Source of the DNA: an uncultured Lewinella sp.
GTDB lineage: Bacteria; Bacteroidota; Bacteroidia; Chitinophagales; Saprospiraceae
DNA: 64,000 bases
Reading direction: 5' to 3'
Assembly (NCBI GenBank): GCA_937873655.1
Contig: CALMYQ010000051.1
Span: forward strand, 1-64,000
Below are positions 9,471 to 19,184 of the stretch, one piece after another. The notes under the pieces were generated by a model, which was given only the letters and a program-made list of their open reading frames with translations, was not told the origin of the DNA and did not search any database. Every line of letters starts with the position of its first letter. The stretch's first letter is position 1. The position numbers were made by a program, and so were the translations under genes.

Positions 9471-10553
9471 ATGAAAAGGGAAGACCGGCAAACTTCCGAT
9501 CCTTTACTTGCACAAAAATTGAAGCTGGATGAAGTATCCCATGACCGGCTTGATTATTTTTTGGCGAATGGATACCGGGTGCTGGGACAGGCGCTTTACA
9601 ACTCCGCTTTTCTTCGAGCGGATGACGGTGATTTTTATACCGTTCTTTCCGCCCGCTTGCCCCTCAGCGGCTACAGTTTCACCAAAAGCCAGCGCAAACT
9701 CCTTCGGAAGAACAGGTCTTTGTTCAGGTTTGAGATCGGCCCCGCCCGGAAAACGGATGCCAAAACCTGGGTCAATGACCTGTACGGCCGGAAATTTCCC
9801 CGGAAATATTGCGACAACCTGGATTATTTCCTGTTGAACGAGCGCGGGATCAAAGCGGTCGATACCTGGGAAATTGAGATCTACAAGGACGATGAACTGA
9901 TCGGCTTCAGTTTTTTCGATCTCGGGCATGAGTCGATTTACAGCAAAGTCGGCATTTATGACCCCGACTTCTCGGAATACAGCCTGGGTTATTACACCAT
10001 GCTTGAAGAACTGGCTTTCGCGCAGGACCGCAATATGAAATACTACTATCCGGGCTATGTGGTGCCGGGCTGCCGGGATTTTGATTATAAACACCGGTTG
10101 GGCGATGTTGAGGTCAAGGATTGGCATACCGCTGAATGGCAGCCTTACTCCAGGATAAAGCATGCGCCGCTTTTGCTGGAAGAGATGGTCATGGCGCTGA
10201 CCGGCATCAAAGCGGAACTGCATGCCAGGGGGATCGCTACCATCATGGTCTGGAACCCGAATTTTAATTATCCGTTATGGTGGTACAACAGCGAGGATTA
10301 TCTGTACCTGCCAGTGGTATTGGGCTTTCTGGACCACGAAGGCGGGATCAAAACCAACAATTACCTCGTTGCCGACCCCTTGAAAAAAACCTATCAACTG
10401 CTGAGCTGCTATCCGCTGGACACCTCCAAACAACTGGCCTTCTTTCCCAAAGGCAGCGACTCCATGATGCTGTTCCTGCCGCAGGTCTTCCGAAGGTCGC
10501 AACACTGGCCCTGGAAAGACGCCGCCGATCTGGCCGCCAAATTCAGGAAATAA
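9471..10553 (+). CDS. Arginyl/leucyl-tRNA-protein transferase-like protein (ATE/Bpt-like), copy 1
   Basis: A 360-residue cytoplasmic protein. Two segments resemble aminoacyl-tRNA-protein transferases of the ATE1/Bpt group: GYSFTKSQRKLLRKN around residues 67-81 matches their SQRRxxRRN signature, and YYYPGYVVPGCRDFDYK around 192-208 matches the YYLGYYIxxCPKMxYK segment of the C-terminal GNAT-like half. The N-terminal Cys cluster of eukaryotic ATE is absent. Known family members attach Arg or Leu to protein N-termini and mark them for ClpS/ClpAP degradation; that role is inferred here. It is followed 109 bp later by a paralogue (copy 2) with its own promoter, giving a tandem duplication. An unrelated GNAT-type peptidyl or lipid acyltransferase remains possible. 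Confidence 0.6.
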   Translation: MKREDRQTSDPLLAQKLKLDEVSHDRLDYFLANGYRVLGQALYNSAFLRADDGDFYTVLSARLPLSGYSFTKSQRKLLRKNRSLFRFEIGPARKTDAKTWVNDLYGRKFPRKYCDNLDYFLLNERGIKAVDTWEIEIYKDDELIGFSFFDLGHESIYSKVGIYDPDFSEYSLGYYTMLEELAFAQDRNMKYYYPGYVVPGCRDFDYKHRLGDVEVKDWHTAEWQPYSRIKHAPLLLEEMVMALTGIKAELHARGIATIMVWNPNFNYPLWWYNSEDYLYLPVVLGFLDHEGGIKTNNYLVADPLKKTYQLLSCYPLDTSKQLAFFPKGSDSMMLFLPQVFRRSQHWPWKDAADLAAKFRK

Positions 10554-10620
10554 CCGGTCTTTTCCCGATGGGTTTTTCCAAAATCGGCAGAAAATGTAAC
10601 GGCCTCTAAAATGGATTGGC

Positions 10621-10628
10621 TACCTTTG
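10621..10628 (+). promoter_or_regulatory. -7 element (TACCTTTG) of transferase-like gene 2
   Basis: Exact TAnnTTTG match. It lies 34 bp before the ATG at 10663 but only 4 bp before an in-frame TTG at 10633, which argues for the ATG as start. Confidence 0.6.
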
Positions 10629-10662
10629 CCCTTTGTTTTCCCCTGGTTGTGAATTTAATAGC

Positions 10663-11730
10663 ATGTTCGCTGAAAAGCATTATCCCGAATCACTGAATCC
10701 GGAAGAGTTGGATGCCTACTTGTCCAAAGGCTGGTACAGGATGGGGCAATCCATCTTTACCACGCATTTCCTTTGTTTCGACCAGCAGTTTTATTCGGCA
10801 ATTTGGGTCCGGCAAGACCTGGAGGGTTTCGGGTTCGGGAAAAGGCCGCGCAAATTAATGCGCAACAATGACCGCCTGTTCAGGCACGAGATCCATCAGG
10901 GAAAAATCGATCAGGCCAAGGAGCGGCTCTACCAGCGGTACCGGCGTTCGTTTCCCGGAATTTTGGCGCCCACCCTCAAAGATTCCCTGCTCGACGGCGA
11001 GGAGATCAATATCTACAATACCTTCGAAGTTTGCATCTATGACGGCGATCAACTGGTCGCTTTCAGCTTTTTCGACCTGGGCGCCGACAGTTCTGCCAGC
11101 ATTCTGGGCGTTTATGACCCGGATTACCGGCAGTATAGCCTCGGCTTTTATTCCATGCTGCTCGAAATGGAATACAGCATGTCCCTGGGGCTGAAGTATT
11201 ATTATCCGGGTTATGTGGTGCCGGGTTATTCCAGGTTTGAGTACAAACTCCGGATCGGCCCCGTTGAATATTTCCACATGGAGACCGGGGAATGGCTCCC
11301 CTACGCCGCCATCAAAGAAGAGGATATTCCGATCGAGAAAATGCGGGAGAAACTCAAGGCCGTGCAACAAAAACTATCCGGCAGCAAGTTGTATTGCAGG
11401 GTGCAGTATTACCCCCTGTTCGAAGCCAGCCTCTTTAGCTTCTGGCGGGCCAATTATCTGGATTTTCCCATCGTGTTGAATTGCACGCCGGAGAACAGGG
11501 ATCGCCCGCTGCTGGTTGTTTTTGACACCAAACACGACCACTATTCACTGGTACAATGCTCCAATTTTGACGACCCTAATATCGTCTTTAACGAAGGGTA
11601 CCTCAATAATTTTTCCCCCACCAGGTTCCTCACCTCTTTAATGGTGGTGAATGCCTTCTGGGCGGCTTCCGATAACCCGCAGGAGGTCGCCGAAACCTTG
11701 CTGGACAACCTCCAGCGGGAACAGGGATGA
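10663..11730 (+). CDS. Arginyl/leucyl-tRNA-protein transferase-like protein, copy 2
   Basis: A 355-residue paralogue of the preceding gene, colinear along its whole length: RPRKLMRNNDRLFRHEI near residue 60 corresponds to SQRKLLRKNRSLFRFEI, and YYYPGYVVPGYSRFEYK near 179 corresponds to YYYPGYVVPGCRDFDYK. The serine-glutamine of the SQRR signature has become RPR and the cysteine has become tyrosine, so specificity may differ or activity may be lost. A TTG 30 bp upstream is in frame, but the -7 element placement favours the ATG. The C-terminus (LLDNLQREQ) is longer than in copy 1. Convergent with the SusD gene 22 bp away. Function by similarity only. Confidence 0.6.
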   Translation: MFAEKHYPESLNPEELDAYLSKGWYRMGQSIFTTHFLCFDQQFYSAIWVRQDLEGFGFGKRPRKLMRNNDRLFRHEIHQGKIDQAKERLYQRYRRSFPGILAPTLKDSLLDGEEINIYNTFEVCIYDGDQLVAFSFFDLGADSSASILGVYDPDYRQYSLGFYSMLLEMEYSMSLGLKYYYPGYVVPGYSRFEYKLRIGPVEYFHMETGEWLPYAAIKEEDIPIEKMREKLKAVQQKLSGSKLYCRVQYYPLFEASLFSFWRANYLDFPIVLNCTPENRDRPLLVVFDTKHDHYSLVQCSNFDDPNIVFNEGYLNNFSPTRFLTSLMVVNAFWAASDNPQEVAETLLDNLQREQG

Positions 11731-11752
11731 TCCCGCCCATCGGTTTTTCCAA

Positions 11753-13318
11753 TCAATACACCTTTGTTATGCCTGAAGGGTCGGCTTCTCCGCCGAAATC
11801 GTAGGGGGCTTCTCCGTGAATGCTCAATTCGTTGGCCGGTACCGGCAATTGTGCCGGGGTCCCGGTTTGAAGCCCTCCAAGCGGATCTGCCGACAGATAA
11901 TCCTGCCGGGGCCCTGAGCGGCGGCGGTCGAACCAAAGTCCCATCGGTCCGGTATTGAACAGTTCTATGGCCCTTTCATAGAAGATGGCCTTTTTAATGT
12001 TCCCGGCGCCGGCGCTGGCCAGGAGTTGGGGCAGGTTGCCGCGCGTTACCCGGGTTCCCGCATTCACTACGGTTACAGCCTGCTGCAATTGATTTAGTCC
12101 CAACAAGGCCTCCGCCTTCAGCAATTGGCAGTCGGCCGCCCGGAAGACGGGCATTGGTCCCTGCGTATGGCCGTCTCCGGCAAAACCGCTATCTGTAACG
12201 TTGCGGTTGTGTTTATAATGCGAAAAATGCCATTCCCCCCTGGATACCGGAAAATTGACCTGGGCCAGGTAGATGAAATCGGTGGACAGGCGCTTGTCGG
12301 GTGAAGTCGCCATCGGATGGGCTAACGGCGCCTCTCCCTTGGCGTTGACCTCCGGATATCGCGCGGGCTGGCTGTTGTCCATGGCCGCTACAATGCGTTG
12401 ATCGACGCGCGCCCAAAGCGGGCCCAAACCGGTTTCTGCAAAGGTATATTGCTGGTAACTCGTCCATTTACCGCCTTTCGCGATGGGGGCGAAATCAAAG
12501 GTCAACCCCTTTTCGGCGTGGTTGAGGACGGCTTGCCAGTCGACTTGCTGGTATTCATCCTCCGTGCGGGGCCATTGCGCCAGGAACCGGGCGGCATACG
12601 CATGACAGACGGCCGAAAAATCGGCTCCGCTCAGGGTAAGCCCGTTGAAGTAGGAATGGATGAAATTATCGCCCAACGGAGCGGCGATCTCCGCTGCGTC
12701 GGTCAGGTCGCCGGCAGCGGCTGTGACGGCCGACCGGTAGGTGTCAAATGGCGGCAGGTCTTCCAGGTCGGTATGTTCGTCGGTGATCAGGCTCTGGTCG
12801 AAGATAAGTCCGAGGTATCCCCGGCTCAGCCCGCGGAGCATATAGGCGGCGGCTTCGATGGACTTGTCCTGCGGGCCGCCCTGGTCAATGCCGACGCCCC
12901 GCTCCAGCGCCGATAAAACGTCATTGGCAGATGAGGCCGCCGACAGGCAACCGTACCATGGGTTTTCGGCTATCTGCCTGTAATCCGGCGTTTCCGACAC
13001 CCGGTTGTGGTAGGCTTTTCGGGGTTCGTCCCCCATTCTTCTGCCGCCGAAATCATCCCAGGGGAAACCGTAGGCATCCGACGCAACGCCGATGCCGATC
13101 ACGGGATAATTGCCGTGGACGCTTTGCCACCAGGTGGCGTAACCGCCGGCCAGCACCTCCATCAGGTCGGCGCCGGTGCCCAATACGGCATCCCGGTCCG
13201 GGTGGTTCTCGTTTTGAATGTCCAGTTTGTTGCAGCTGGTCACGGACAAGCCGATGAAGATGCCGCAGAGCGCGGTTTTGAGCGTGTATCCTGGCATTTT
13301 GCGTAAGCTTTTTTTCAT
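11753..13318 (-). CDS. SusD/RagB-like outer-membrane nutrient-binding lipoprotein
   Basis: A 521-residue lipoprotein: positively charged start (MKKSLRKM), hydrophobic core, lipobox LSVTSC with Cys at about residue 29. The mature part has the helical SusD-type features (WWQSVHGNYP, NPWYGCLSAASSANDVLSAL, C-terminal YERAIELFNTGPMGLWFDRRR followed by PVPANELSIHG). SusD lipoproteins cap their SusC partner and bind the imported ligand at the cell surface. The gene begins 11 bp after the stop of the SusC gene at 13330-16482 and is surely co-transcribed. No glycoside hydrolase lies nearby, so a sugar, peptide or other ligand cannot be chosen. Confidence 0.92.
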   Translation of the reverse strand: MKKSLRKMPGYTLKTALCGIFIGLSVTSCNKLDIQNENHPDRDAVLGTGADLMEVLAGGYATWWQSVHGNYPVIGIGVASDAYGFPWDDFGGRRMGDEPRKAYHNRVSETPDYRQIAENPWYGCLSAASSANDVLSALERGVGIDQGGPQDKSIEAAAYMLRGLSRGYLGLIFDQSLITDEHTDLEDLPPFDTYRSAVTAAAGDLTDAAEIAAPLGDNFIHSYFNGLTLSGADFSAVCHAYAARFLAQWPRTEDEYQQVDWQAVLNHAEKGLTFDFAPIAKGGKWTSYQQYTFAETGLGPLWARVDQRIVAAMDNSQPARYPEVNAKGEAPLAHPMATSPDKRLSTDFIYLAQVNFPVSRGEWHFSHYKHNRNVTDSGFAGDGHTQGPMPVFRAADCQLLKAEALLGLNQLQQAVTVVNAGTRVTRGNLPQLLASAGAGNIKKAIFYERAIELFNTGPMGLWFDRRRSGPRQDYLSADPLGGLQTGTPAQLPVPANELSIHGEAPYDFGGEADPSGITKVY

Positions 13319-13329
13319 TTGAATCAGGG

Positions 13330-16300
13330 TTAAAAGCCTAGTTCGAGACTCAGGCTGACGGATTGGCGTTGCGGATAATTGAAATTGTCGACAGTAAACA
13401 GGCTGGGGTCGCCCAGGGGCGTGGTACGCGACTGGGAACCCGGGTTGAGGATCGCGTAATTGGCGCCCGGCAAGCTGCTGACATCGGGGTGGAAACCGGA
13501 ATATCCGGTAGACGTAAACAGGTTTCTGCCGATGATGCTGATCCGGATGTTTTCCAGGGCTCCCTTGAACAGGGACGTCAGTTTTTCCTTGCCGATATTA
13601 AAGGAAACGGACGCCTCACGGAGCATGAAATAGGAGCCGTCCTCGACAAAGTGGTTGTTGGCAATGCCGTTGTCGTAAAGCGCCTGGAAAAAGCCGCCGG
13701 TGATGTCGGGGTAGGCCGAAAAATCACCGTGCCTTTCGGTCAGGTACAGGGTTTGCCGGGTACGGTTATAAATTTGCCCGCCTTTCTTCCAGTCAAAAAG
13801 CGCGTAAAGCTGAAATCCTTTATAGGCAAAGGTATGGGAGAAGCCCATCCGGAATTTAGGGTTGATGTCCCCGATCGTTTCCACTTTGGGGTCGCCGTTA
13901 GGCCCCAGCAACAGGTACGGGCGTTCATCCGGGGTGCCGATCTGGTCAACCCTGACCAGGTAGCCCGCGGCATTGAGGGTATAATCAGCCGGGTTGATGC
14001 CTTCCTGGTCGTCGAGTTGGCTGGGGTCAGTAGCGAAAACGTGTCCGGTCATCGCGCCGAAACTGCCGCCCTCCTCGATCCTGAAATAGGCGGTTTCCGG
14101 TGTGGGGCCCGTATTGTAGGCGGGAATATCCAACCGGGTAACGGTTTGTTCCATCTTGTCGAAGGAAGCGGAAATGTTCCAGTACAGGTCTTTATTCCGC
14201 ATGCGGAACAACCTGGCCATGTCGATACCCAGGGATGCTTCGTAAATTTTGGCTTCCAGTACCCCTGCATTGCGCCATTGGGCCGAAAAGCCCGCTGCAC
14301 CGGAAAGCGGCGCGAGCAGGATCTGGTCCTCCGTAACGGCTTTGACATAATTGAATTCAAGGTCGAAGGCGCGCCAGAATTTGGCGTTGAGGCCGACTTC
14401 CGTTTCCTGTGCCCGGGCCGGTTTGAGCATCCGGTTGCCCAAGGTATTCTTGACCAGATTGCCTCCGGACAGGTCATAGGTTTCAAACCGCTGTTCGAAC
14501 AGGGGCCGGATGCCGGCAGTGCCGACGGCCGCGCGCAGTTTCAATTCCTGGAACATCCGAAGCTTGATGTCTTCCGTTATCCGGTAAGCTCCCGCTACGC
14601 GGTAATAATCGGCCCAATCCTCCTCCGGACCGAATAGGGAGGACTGTTCTTTGCGGAAAAGACCGCTGAACAGGTATTTTTTCTTATAGTCGACGTCGGC
14701 GACCAGAAAGCCGCTGTAGGCGACGATCTCCTCCCTGCGGGAATCCGTCTGACGATTATCGCGTGTATTATCCAGCGACTGGATGCCGGCGACGATCAGG
14801 TTCTCGCCGCTGGATTGTTGCAGATCCTCCGAAAAGTCTTCATACAGGAAACTGCCCTGGATAGCGGTGTTGAAACCCGAAAATTCCTTTTTGATCACCG
14901 CTTTGATATTGGAGATAAAGGCCCGGTTGTCCAGTTCGGACCGGAATATGCCGCCGCCGTTGCTTTGCTGCACGCCTGCCGTGGCGAATGAGCCGAACAG
15001 GCCCGGCACCTTGCTGCTCAGGAACCCTTTTTCAAGGAACTGGCTGAATCGCTGGTTGGTTTTGTCCAGCGCGGCAGTCCAGTGAAAGCTAAGCCAGTCG
15101 CTGGGCAGGTAAGAGGCCCCAAAACTGCCCATCAGGCGATTCCGGTTGAGGGTTTGGGTGGAATTAGCCTTGTAATACAATGGGTTGATCTCCCCCATGC
15201 CGGTATTGTCGATATCCCAGTCGTAGGCGGCGCCGTTTTCTTCGTTGGGCGCCTCCAGTTCGAAAATGGGCGTCAGGGCCAGCACGTGATGCAGGTAGCT
15301 GTCGTCGGAAAACAGCCCGGGATCCGGCAGGTCCTGGCCGGAGCCGGCGTACATGGAGCTGATGCTCAGGTTGAATTTGGAACTCAGTTCGTGATCCAGA
15401 TTGAGCCTGAAGGTATTCCGGGTATAAGCGTCATTCGCCTGGAGGATGCCTTCATCCCGGAATCGCTGGGCGGATGCATAGAAATTGGTGGCGCCGGAAT
15501 GCGCCTGCACGCCCAGGAAATGTTCCTGGAATGCTCCCCTGCGGAAGAGGATATCTTCCTGGTAGTCCTGCAGGTTCGGAAGCGGGATGTCAAATATGCC
15601 GGTCTCATGGGTGTTCCCGAGCACGGGCTGCGGGCCGTCAGGGTCAACGATTTCGCGATTGGTGAATTCGTTGACCGGATAGCGGTTGATGGCTTTGGAA
15701 AAGCCGGCTTCACCCCGGTAGGTGACTTTTGTATCGCCCACCGCCAGTTTGTTGCCGCGTTTGGTGAATATTTCAATCACGCCGTTGGCGGCCCGGGAGC
15801 CGTACAGGGAGGAGCCTGCAGATCCCTTGAGGATCTCAACTTTTTCAATATCGTCCGGGTTAAGGTCGGCCAGGGAGGTTCCGTTGAGGTAAATCCCGTC
15901 CATAATGACCAGCGGTTGCTGCCCGTTGGCCAGTGCATTGGCTGACCGGATCTGGAAATACGCCGCTTGCCCCGGTTGGCCGCCGGGTTGCTGCACCCGA
16001 AGCCCGGGGATCCTGGCCTGAAGGTCGAGCCCGAAATACGGGGCAGGCGGCCTGGGACGCGGCAGCGCGCTGACCTGGGCTACGGAAAAGCACATATTCT
16101 TGCTTTCGAGGCCGGCGGCTGTTCCGGATTCGATCATGAAATCGGGCGCCTGGATGGGTTTCAGTTCGATATCCATCAGCGTTTTTCCGCCCGGCTGGAT
16201 TTCGACCGGTTCGAACCCGTCCAGTGAAAAAATGAGTACCGGCGGGGGAGATTTCGGCGTGAAGAACACATCGGCAACCGAAGGCAATTTGAGCTCATAT

Positions 16301-16482
16301 TCCCCTATGAGATTCGTGACGGCGTATTCGGAAGTTCCCTTGAGCTGAACCCGGACGCCGTTCAGCGTTTCACCGTCATCCGAGGAGCGAACGGTGCCTT
16401 TTAATACCGATCCCTGGCCGTAGATCAGGCTGCCGGATAAAATCGCGGCGATGAAAAAAAGAAAGCGTAGTGAATTATTCAT
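13330..16482 (-). CDS. SusC/RagA-family TonB-linked outer-membrane receptor
   Basis: About 1050 residues. From the ATG at 16482 it has a signal peptide (MNNSLRFLFFIAAILSGSLIYG), a carboxypeptidase-like regulatory domain (SVLKGTVRSSDDGETLNGV), then a plug with the SusC signature (QPLVIMDGIYLNG, NPDDIEKVEILKGSAGSSLYGSRAANGVI in two parts) and a long beta-barrel ending NYPQRQSVSLSLELGF with terminal Phe. The frame stays open a further 147 bp upstream, but that part is encoded by the intergenic repeat DNA and looks non-coding, so I reject it. SusC proteins import ligands delivered by SusD, energised by TonB-ExbBD. The ligand is unknown. Confidence 0.93.
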   Translation of the reverse strand: MNNSLRFLFFIAAILSGSLIYGQGSVLKGTVRSSDDGETLNGVRVQLKGTSEYAVTNLIGEYELKLPSVADVFFTPKSPPPVLIFSLDGFEPVEIQPGGKTLMDIELKPIQAPDFMIESGTAAGLESKNMCFSVAQVSALPRPRPPAPYFGLDLQARIPGLRVQQPGGQPGQAAYFQIRSANALANGQQPLVIMDGIYLNGTSLADLNPDDIEKVEILKGSAGSSLYGSRAANGVIEIFTKRGNKLAVGDTKVTYRGEAGFSKAINRYPVNEFTNREIVDPDGPQPVLGNTHETGIFDIPLPNLQDYQEDILFRRGAFQEHFLGVQAHSGATNFYASAQRFRDEGILQANDAYTRNTFRLNLDHELSSKFNLSISSMYAGSGQDLPDPGLFSDDSYLHHVLALTPIFELEAPNEENGAAYDWDIDNTGMGEINPLYYKANSTQTLNRNRLMGSFGASYLPSDWLSFHWTAALDKTNQRFSQFLEKGFLSSKVPGLFGSFATAGVQQSNGGGIFRSELDNRAFISNIKAVIKKEFSGFNTAIQGSFLYEDFSEDLQQSSGENLIVAGIQSLDNTRDNRQTDSRREEIVAYSGFLVADVDYKKKYLFSGLFRKEQSSLFGPEEDWADYYRVAGAYRITEDIKLRMFQELKLRAAVGTAGIRPLFEQRFETYDLSGGNLVKNTLGNRMLKPARAQETEVGLNAKFWRAFDLEFNYVKAVTEDQILLAPLSGAAGFSAQWRNAGVLEAKIYEASLGIDMARLFRMRNKDLYWNISASFDKMEQTVTRLDIPAYNTGPTPETAYFRIEEGGSFGAMTGHVFATDPSQLDDQEGINPADYTLNAAGYLVRVDQIGTPDERPYLLLGPNGDPKVETIGDINPKFRMGFSHTFAYKGFQLYALFDWKKGGQIYNRTRQTLYLTERHGDFSAYPDITGGFFQALYDNGIANNHFVEDGSYFMLREASVSFNIGKEKLTSLFKGALENIRISIIGRNLFTSTGYSGFHPDVSSLPGANYAILNPGSQSRTTPLGDPSLFTVDNFNYPQRQSVSLSLELGF

Positions 16483-16497
16483 AGTGATTGTTTTGGG

Positions 16498-16571
16498 GGA
16501 TGCTGGATGCTTGATACTTGATGCTGGATGCTGCCACGCTGAGGCGTGGTGGATGCTGGTTGCTGGATACC
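16498..16571. repeat. Heptamer repeats (GGATGCT type), two blocks
   Basis: Five copies of GGATGCT-like units at 16498-16532 and three at 16551-16571, separated by a 6-bp-arm palindrome (CCACGC/GCGTGG). The separator includes a 16-bp string (16538-16553) that recurs inverted at 31003-31018. Confidence 0.85.
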
Positions 16572-16621
16572 GTCCGCCAAAGGCTCGACTTCGGCGGACG
16601 GAGGGCACTAGTGACTGCTCT

Positions 16622-16705
16622 CTGACCACTGACCACTGATAACTGATAACTGATAACTGTTAACTGATAACTGACCACTGATAACTGACCACTGGTCACT
16701 GGTCA
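16622..16705. repeat. Heptanucleotide tandem array, 12 copies
   Basis: Twelve contiguous 7-bp units of the form CTGRNNA (CTGACCA, CTGATAA, CTGTTAA, CTGGTCA). It lies between the end of the 756-residue protein gene and the SusC start. Before it, at about 16570-16603, is a GTCCGCC/GGCGGAC inverted repeat. Confidence 0.95.
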
Positions 16706-16740
16706 CTAAAGCGACGCAAAATTTTGCGGCGCTACGGGCA

Positions 16741-19011
16741 TCATTTGACCTTCAACTGCACCGCTTCCTCCAAAGGCGTAGAAAGACATCCCCAGGTACC
16801 GCCGTTCTTGATCGACAAGATGGCGTATTTCCCGGAGTGATATTGGGTCGCCTTGAACTTGAACTCCGGCGAAGCCTGTAATTCCTGGGTGCCGGGGGCG
16901 ACCACCCATTCGTCCACGTCTTCCGGCAGGAGATAGAGGGTAAAGCGATAATCCTTGTCCTTGAAGTCGTACTTCAGGTTGATTTCCTGGCCCGGTTGAA
17001 CAGTGGACGCCTTGGCCAGGCCGATGGTTTCGCGCTTGTATTTGCAAGGCTCGAAGTCGGTGACCGGGTACTTGGGCGTTTCGTAAACGTAAACGGCTTC
17101 TTCTCCTTTGGCTTCGAGGGTATTATCATTCCAGCTAGCCGACACAGGGACGGCCGTCTCATTGGGGTTGATCATCACCACACCCGGTTTTTCCCGGACG
17201 GCAACGAGGGTGTCGCTCCTGGGAGCTTTCAGCCGGTCCTGGTAATCGAGGATAGCTTCAATCCCGTATTTCGGGCCTTCCCCTAAAACGTAGGCGGCCT
17301 TCCGGTTGCCGTTGGGCGACTTGACGACGACCTCGTAGTATTTGTCTTCCGACCGGCTGTTGTTCAATACTTCGGAGATCACAGCGCCGGGCTTATTGCC
17401 TTTCACCAGCAGTTTCAGGGTGCTTGGCGTAGTGCCTGACCATACGGTGTATTCACATCCGGACTCCTGGCAGCAACGCGGGCTCAACCAGGAGATGAAC
17501 AGCGGCGTTCCCGGATTCTTGGGGTCGAACACCAGGCGAAGATCCTGGACAGGCGTGCAATTGGGATCGGAAGCCGTTACGCTGACCTCCTGGATCTGTT
17601 GCTCGAGCATCGGATCGATATAGGGTTCCTCCTCAAAGCCGGCGGCCTGAGGCTGTGCGGTATTGGTCTGCGGATTGGCATTCTTGGCTCCCCAATCCGG
17701 CTTTTGCGGTACCGGGGCGGCAGCCGGTTTGGTATTGACGGCCAGATCGGGCTGGTCATAAGCGGAGGTGCTGAATGAGCGGGCGTCGGCGGCTTTGAGC
17801 CAGAACGATTCGATCGGTGTTTCCTCGTCGGCGCCGGAAGCTGTTACGCTGACGACCACCTGAATCGTATGGATGCCCCTTTCCAGGTCTGTTTCATCCA
17901 GGGCAAAATCAAAGGGCATCTGCGCCCCCGGGATGAGCGGGAGTTTTTCCAGCGTAAGATCCCTGTGTTTGGGATTCACGTACCGCACCATGGCAACGGG
18001 CTTCGAATAGGCGCAGGCGGAATAGGCCGGCAGGTAAAGCCATCCCTGGATATGGTTGCCCGTGAGGAGGGCCTGGCCGGTGACCTGACAGGAGTCGGGC
18101 AGCGGTTCGGATTCTTTCATTTCAACGAAGGCGTTGGGGTTGGGCGCCGGTAATTGGGGCTTGTCCGTCACGCTGATCAGGCCGTCGTAATTGACGACTA
18201 TAGGCTCGGGGCAGTTGTCGCCCCAGGCCAGCACGCGAGCGTAGTAATCGCCGGGCCGCAGCAGGCACATCGGCTCGCGCCGGATGGCGTTGCCCATGGC
18301 TGTTTGCTGGTTGCCGTCAGCGCGGATCGGCCGCCAGACTTCGTAACTGTTCCGCAGCTCGACGGAAAATTTCCAGTTGCGGTTTTCGCAGTTGGTGCAC
18401 TGAATGAGCAGGGCCGGCCGGTTGCCCGATTCGCAGTAGCCCGATTTTTCAATACCCAGCAGGATATTTGGATCCTTGCAGGGATTGGCCGGAGCGGGTT
18501 GCTGGTAAACCGGGACGCTGCTGACCGGGGTGTTTTGCACCATTGGCTTTTGCACAGGTTCGGGGGATTTCCGGGCGATGGCCGGTTTTTCCTGGGCATC
18601 GTACCGAAATGGATTCTCCAGTTCATAGGTAGAGAATTTCCTGGAGATGGACTGCGGATTGCGATAGTCTATGCTGACGGAATAAAAGTGCGTATCGGAC
18701 AGGCCGGTGATCGTAAGGGTATCCGTCTGGCGGTTTTTGATCCGCTGCAGATCGCTGACGAGCATCCGTTTGCCGGCAATATCCAGGAGAGAACCCTTGT
18801 CCTGAACCCATACCGAAACCTCCAGCTCGTCCATTTTGCTATGCGTAAAGAAGAGCGACAGTCTTGCAGTGCCTTTGTCAAGCCCCGGCAGGAAATTCAC
18901 AGTGAATGCCGGTTTTTCTTTTTCCAGCAGACCGCCGAAAATATCCTGTGCCTGAACTGACCAGGATTGAAAAAGAAAAAGGCAGCAGATGAAAGTAAGG
19001 CATTTTTTCAT
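16741..19011 (-). CDS. Unrecognised exported 756-residue protein
   Basis: The start carries a signal peptide (MKKCLTFICCLFLFQSWSVQAQ). The mature part opens with a beta-rich domain (FTVNFLPGLDKGTARLSLFF), then a proline-rich linker near residues 145-170, a Cys-containing domain (CKDPNILLGIEKSGYCESG, CTNCENRNWKF), a second proline/glutamine-rich linker around 400-450 and further beta domains with Cys pairs (RCCQESGCEY). There is no T9SS tail or lipobox. Even numbers of paired cysteines and several Ig-like strand patterns suggest a multi-domain periplasmic or surface protein. I do not recognise a family. A -7 element 174 bp upstream implies a long leader. Its stop is separated from SusC by the repeat arrays. 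Confidence 0.75.
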   Translation of the reverse strand: MKKCLTFICCLFLFQSWSVQAQDIFGGLLEKEKPAFTVNFLPGLDKGTARLSLFFTHSKMDELEVSVWVQDKGSLLDIAGKRMLVSDLQRIKNRQTDTLTITGLSDTHFYSVSIDYRNPQSISRKFSTYELENPFRYDAQEKPAIARKSPEPVQKPMVQNTPVSSVPVYQQPAPANPCKDPNILLGIEKSGYCESGNRPALLIQCTNCENRNWKFSVELRNSYEVWRPIRADGNQQTAMGNAIRREPMCLLRPGDYYARVLAWGDNCPEPIVVNYDGLISVTDKPQLPAPNPNAFVEMKESEPLPDSCQVTGQALLTGNHIQGWLYLPAYSACAYSKPVAMVRYVNPKHRDLTLEKLPLIPGAQMPFDFALDETDLERGIHTIQVVVSVTASGADEETPIESFWLKAADARSFSTSAYDQPDLAVNTKPAAAPVPQKPDWGAKNANPQTNTAQPQAAGFEEEPYIDPMLEQQIQEVSVTASDPNCTPVQDLRLVFDPKNPGTPLFISWLSPRCCQESGCEYTVWSGTTPSTLKLLVKGNKPGAVISEVLNNSRSEDKYYEVVVKSPNGNRKAAYVLGEGPKYGIEAILDYQDRLKAPRSDTLVAVREKPGVVMINPNETAVPVSASWNDNTLEAKGEEAVYVYETPKYPVTDFEPCKYKRETIGLAKASTVQPGQEINLKYDFKDKDYRFTLYLLPEDVDEWVVAPGTQELQASPEFKFKATQYHSGKYAILSIKNGGTWGCLSTPLEEAVQLKVK

Positions 19012-19184
19012 GCTTATGCAGATTTAAATTGAATACGAACGGCTAAGACCAGCAGGTCCATCCTAGGTTTTTCATAATATGATTTGTTCCCGGTGAAAGG
19101 TTCAGGCGCTGAAGAGAGTAGACAGAGGCGCGCCCGATTTCAGAGCAGGCGCATCCATTAGACGTGATAATGCTTTCCAGGGCA

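Noticed and set aside
13363..14637. A 424-codon plus-strand ORF inside the minus-strand SusC gene
   Set aside because: Antisense shadow with composition of reversed barrel codons.
16483..16629. N-terminal extension of SusC
   Set aside because: It translates heptamer repeat DNA; the signal peptide begins at 16482.
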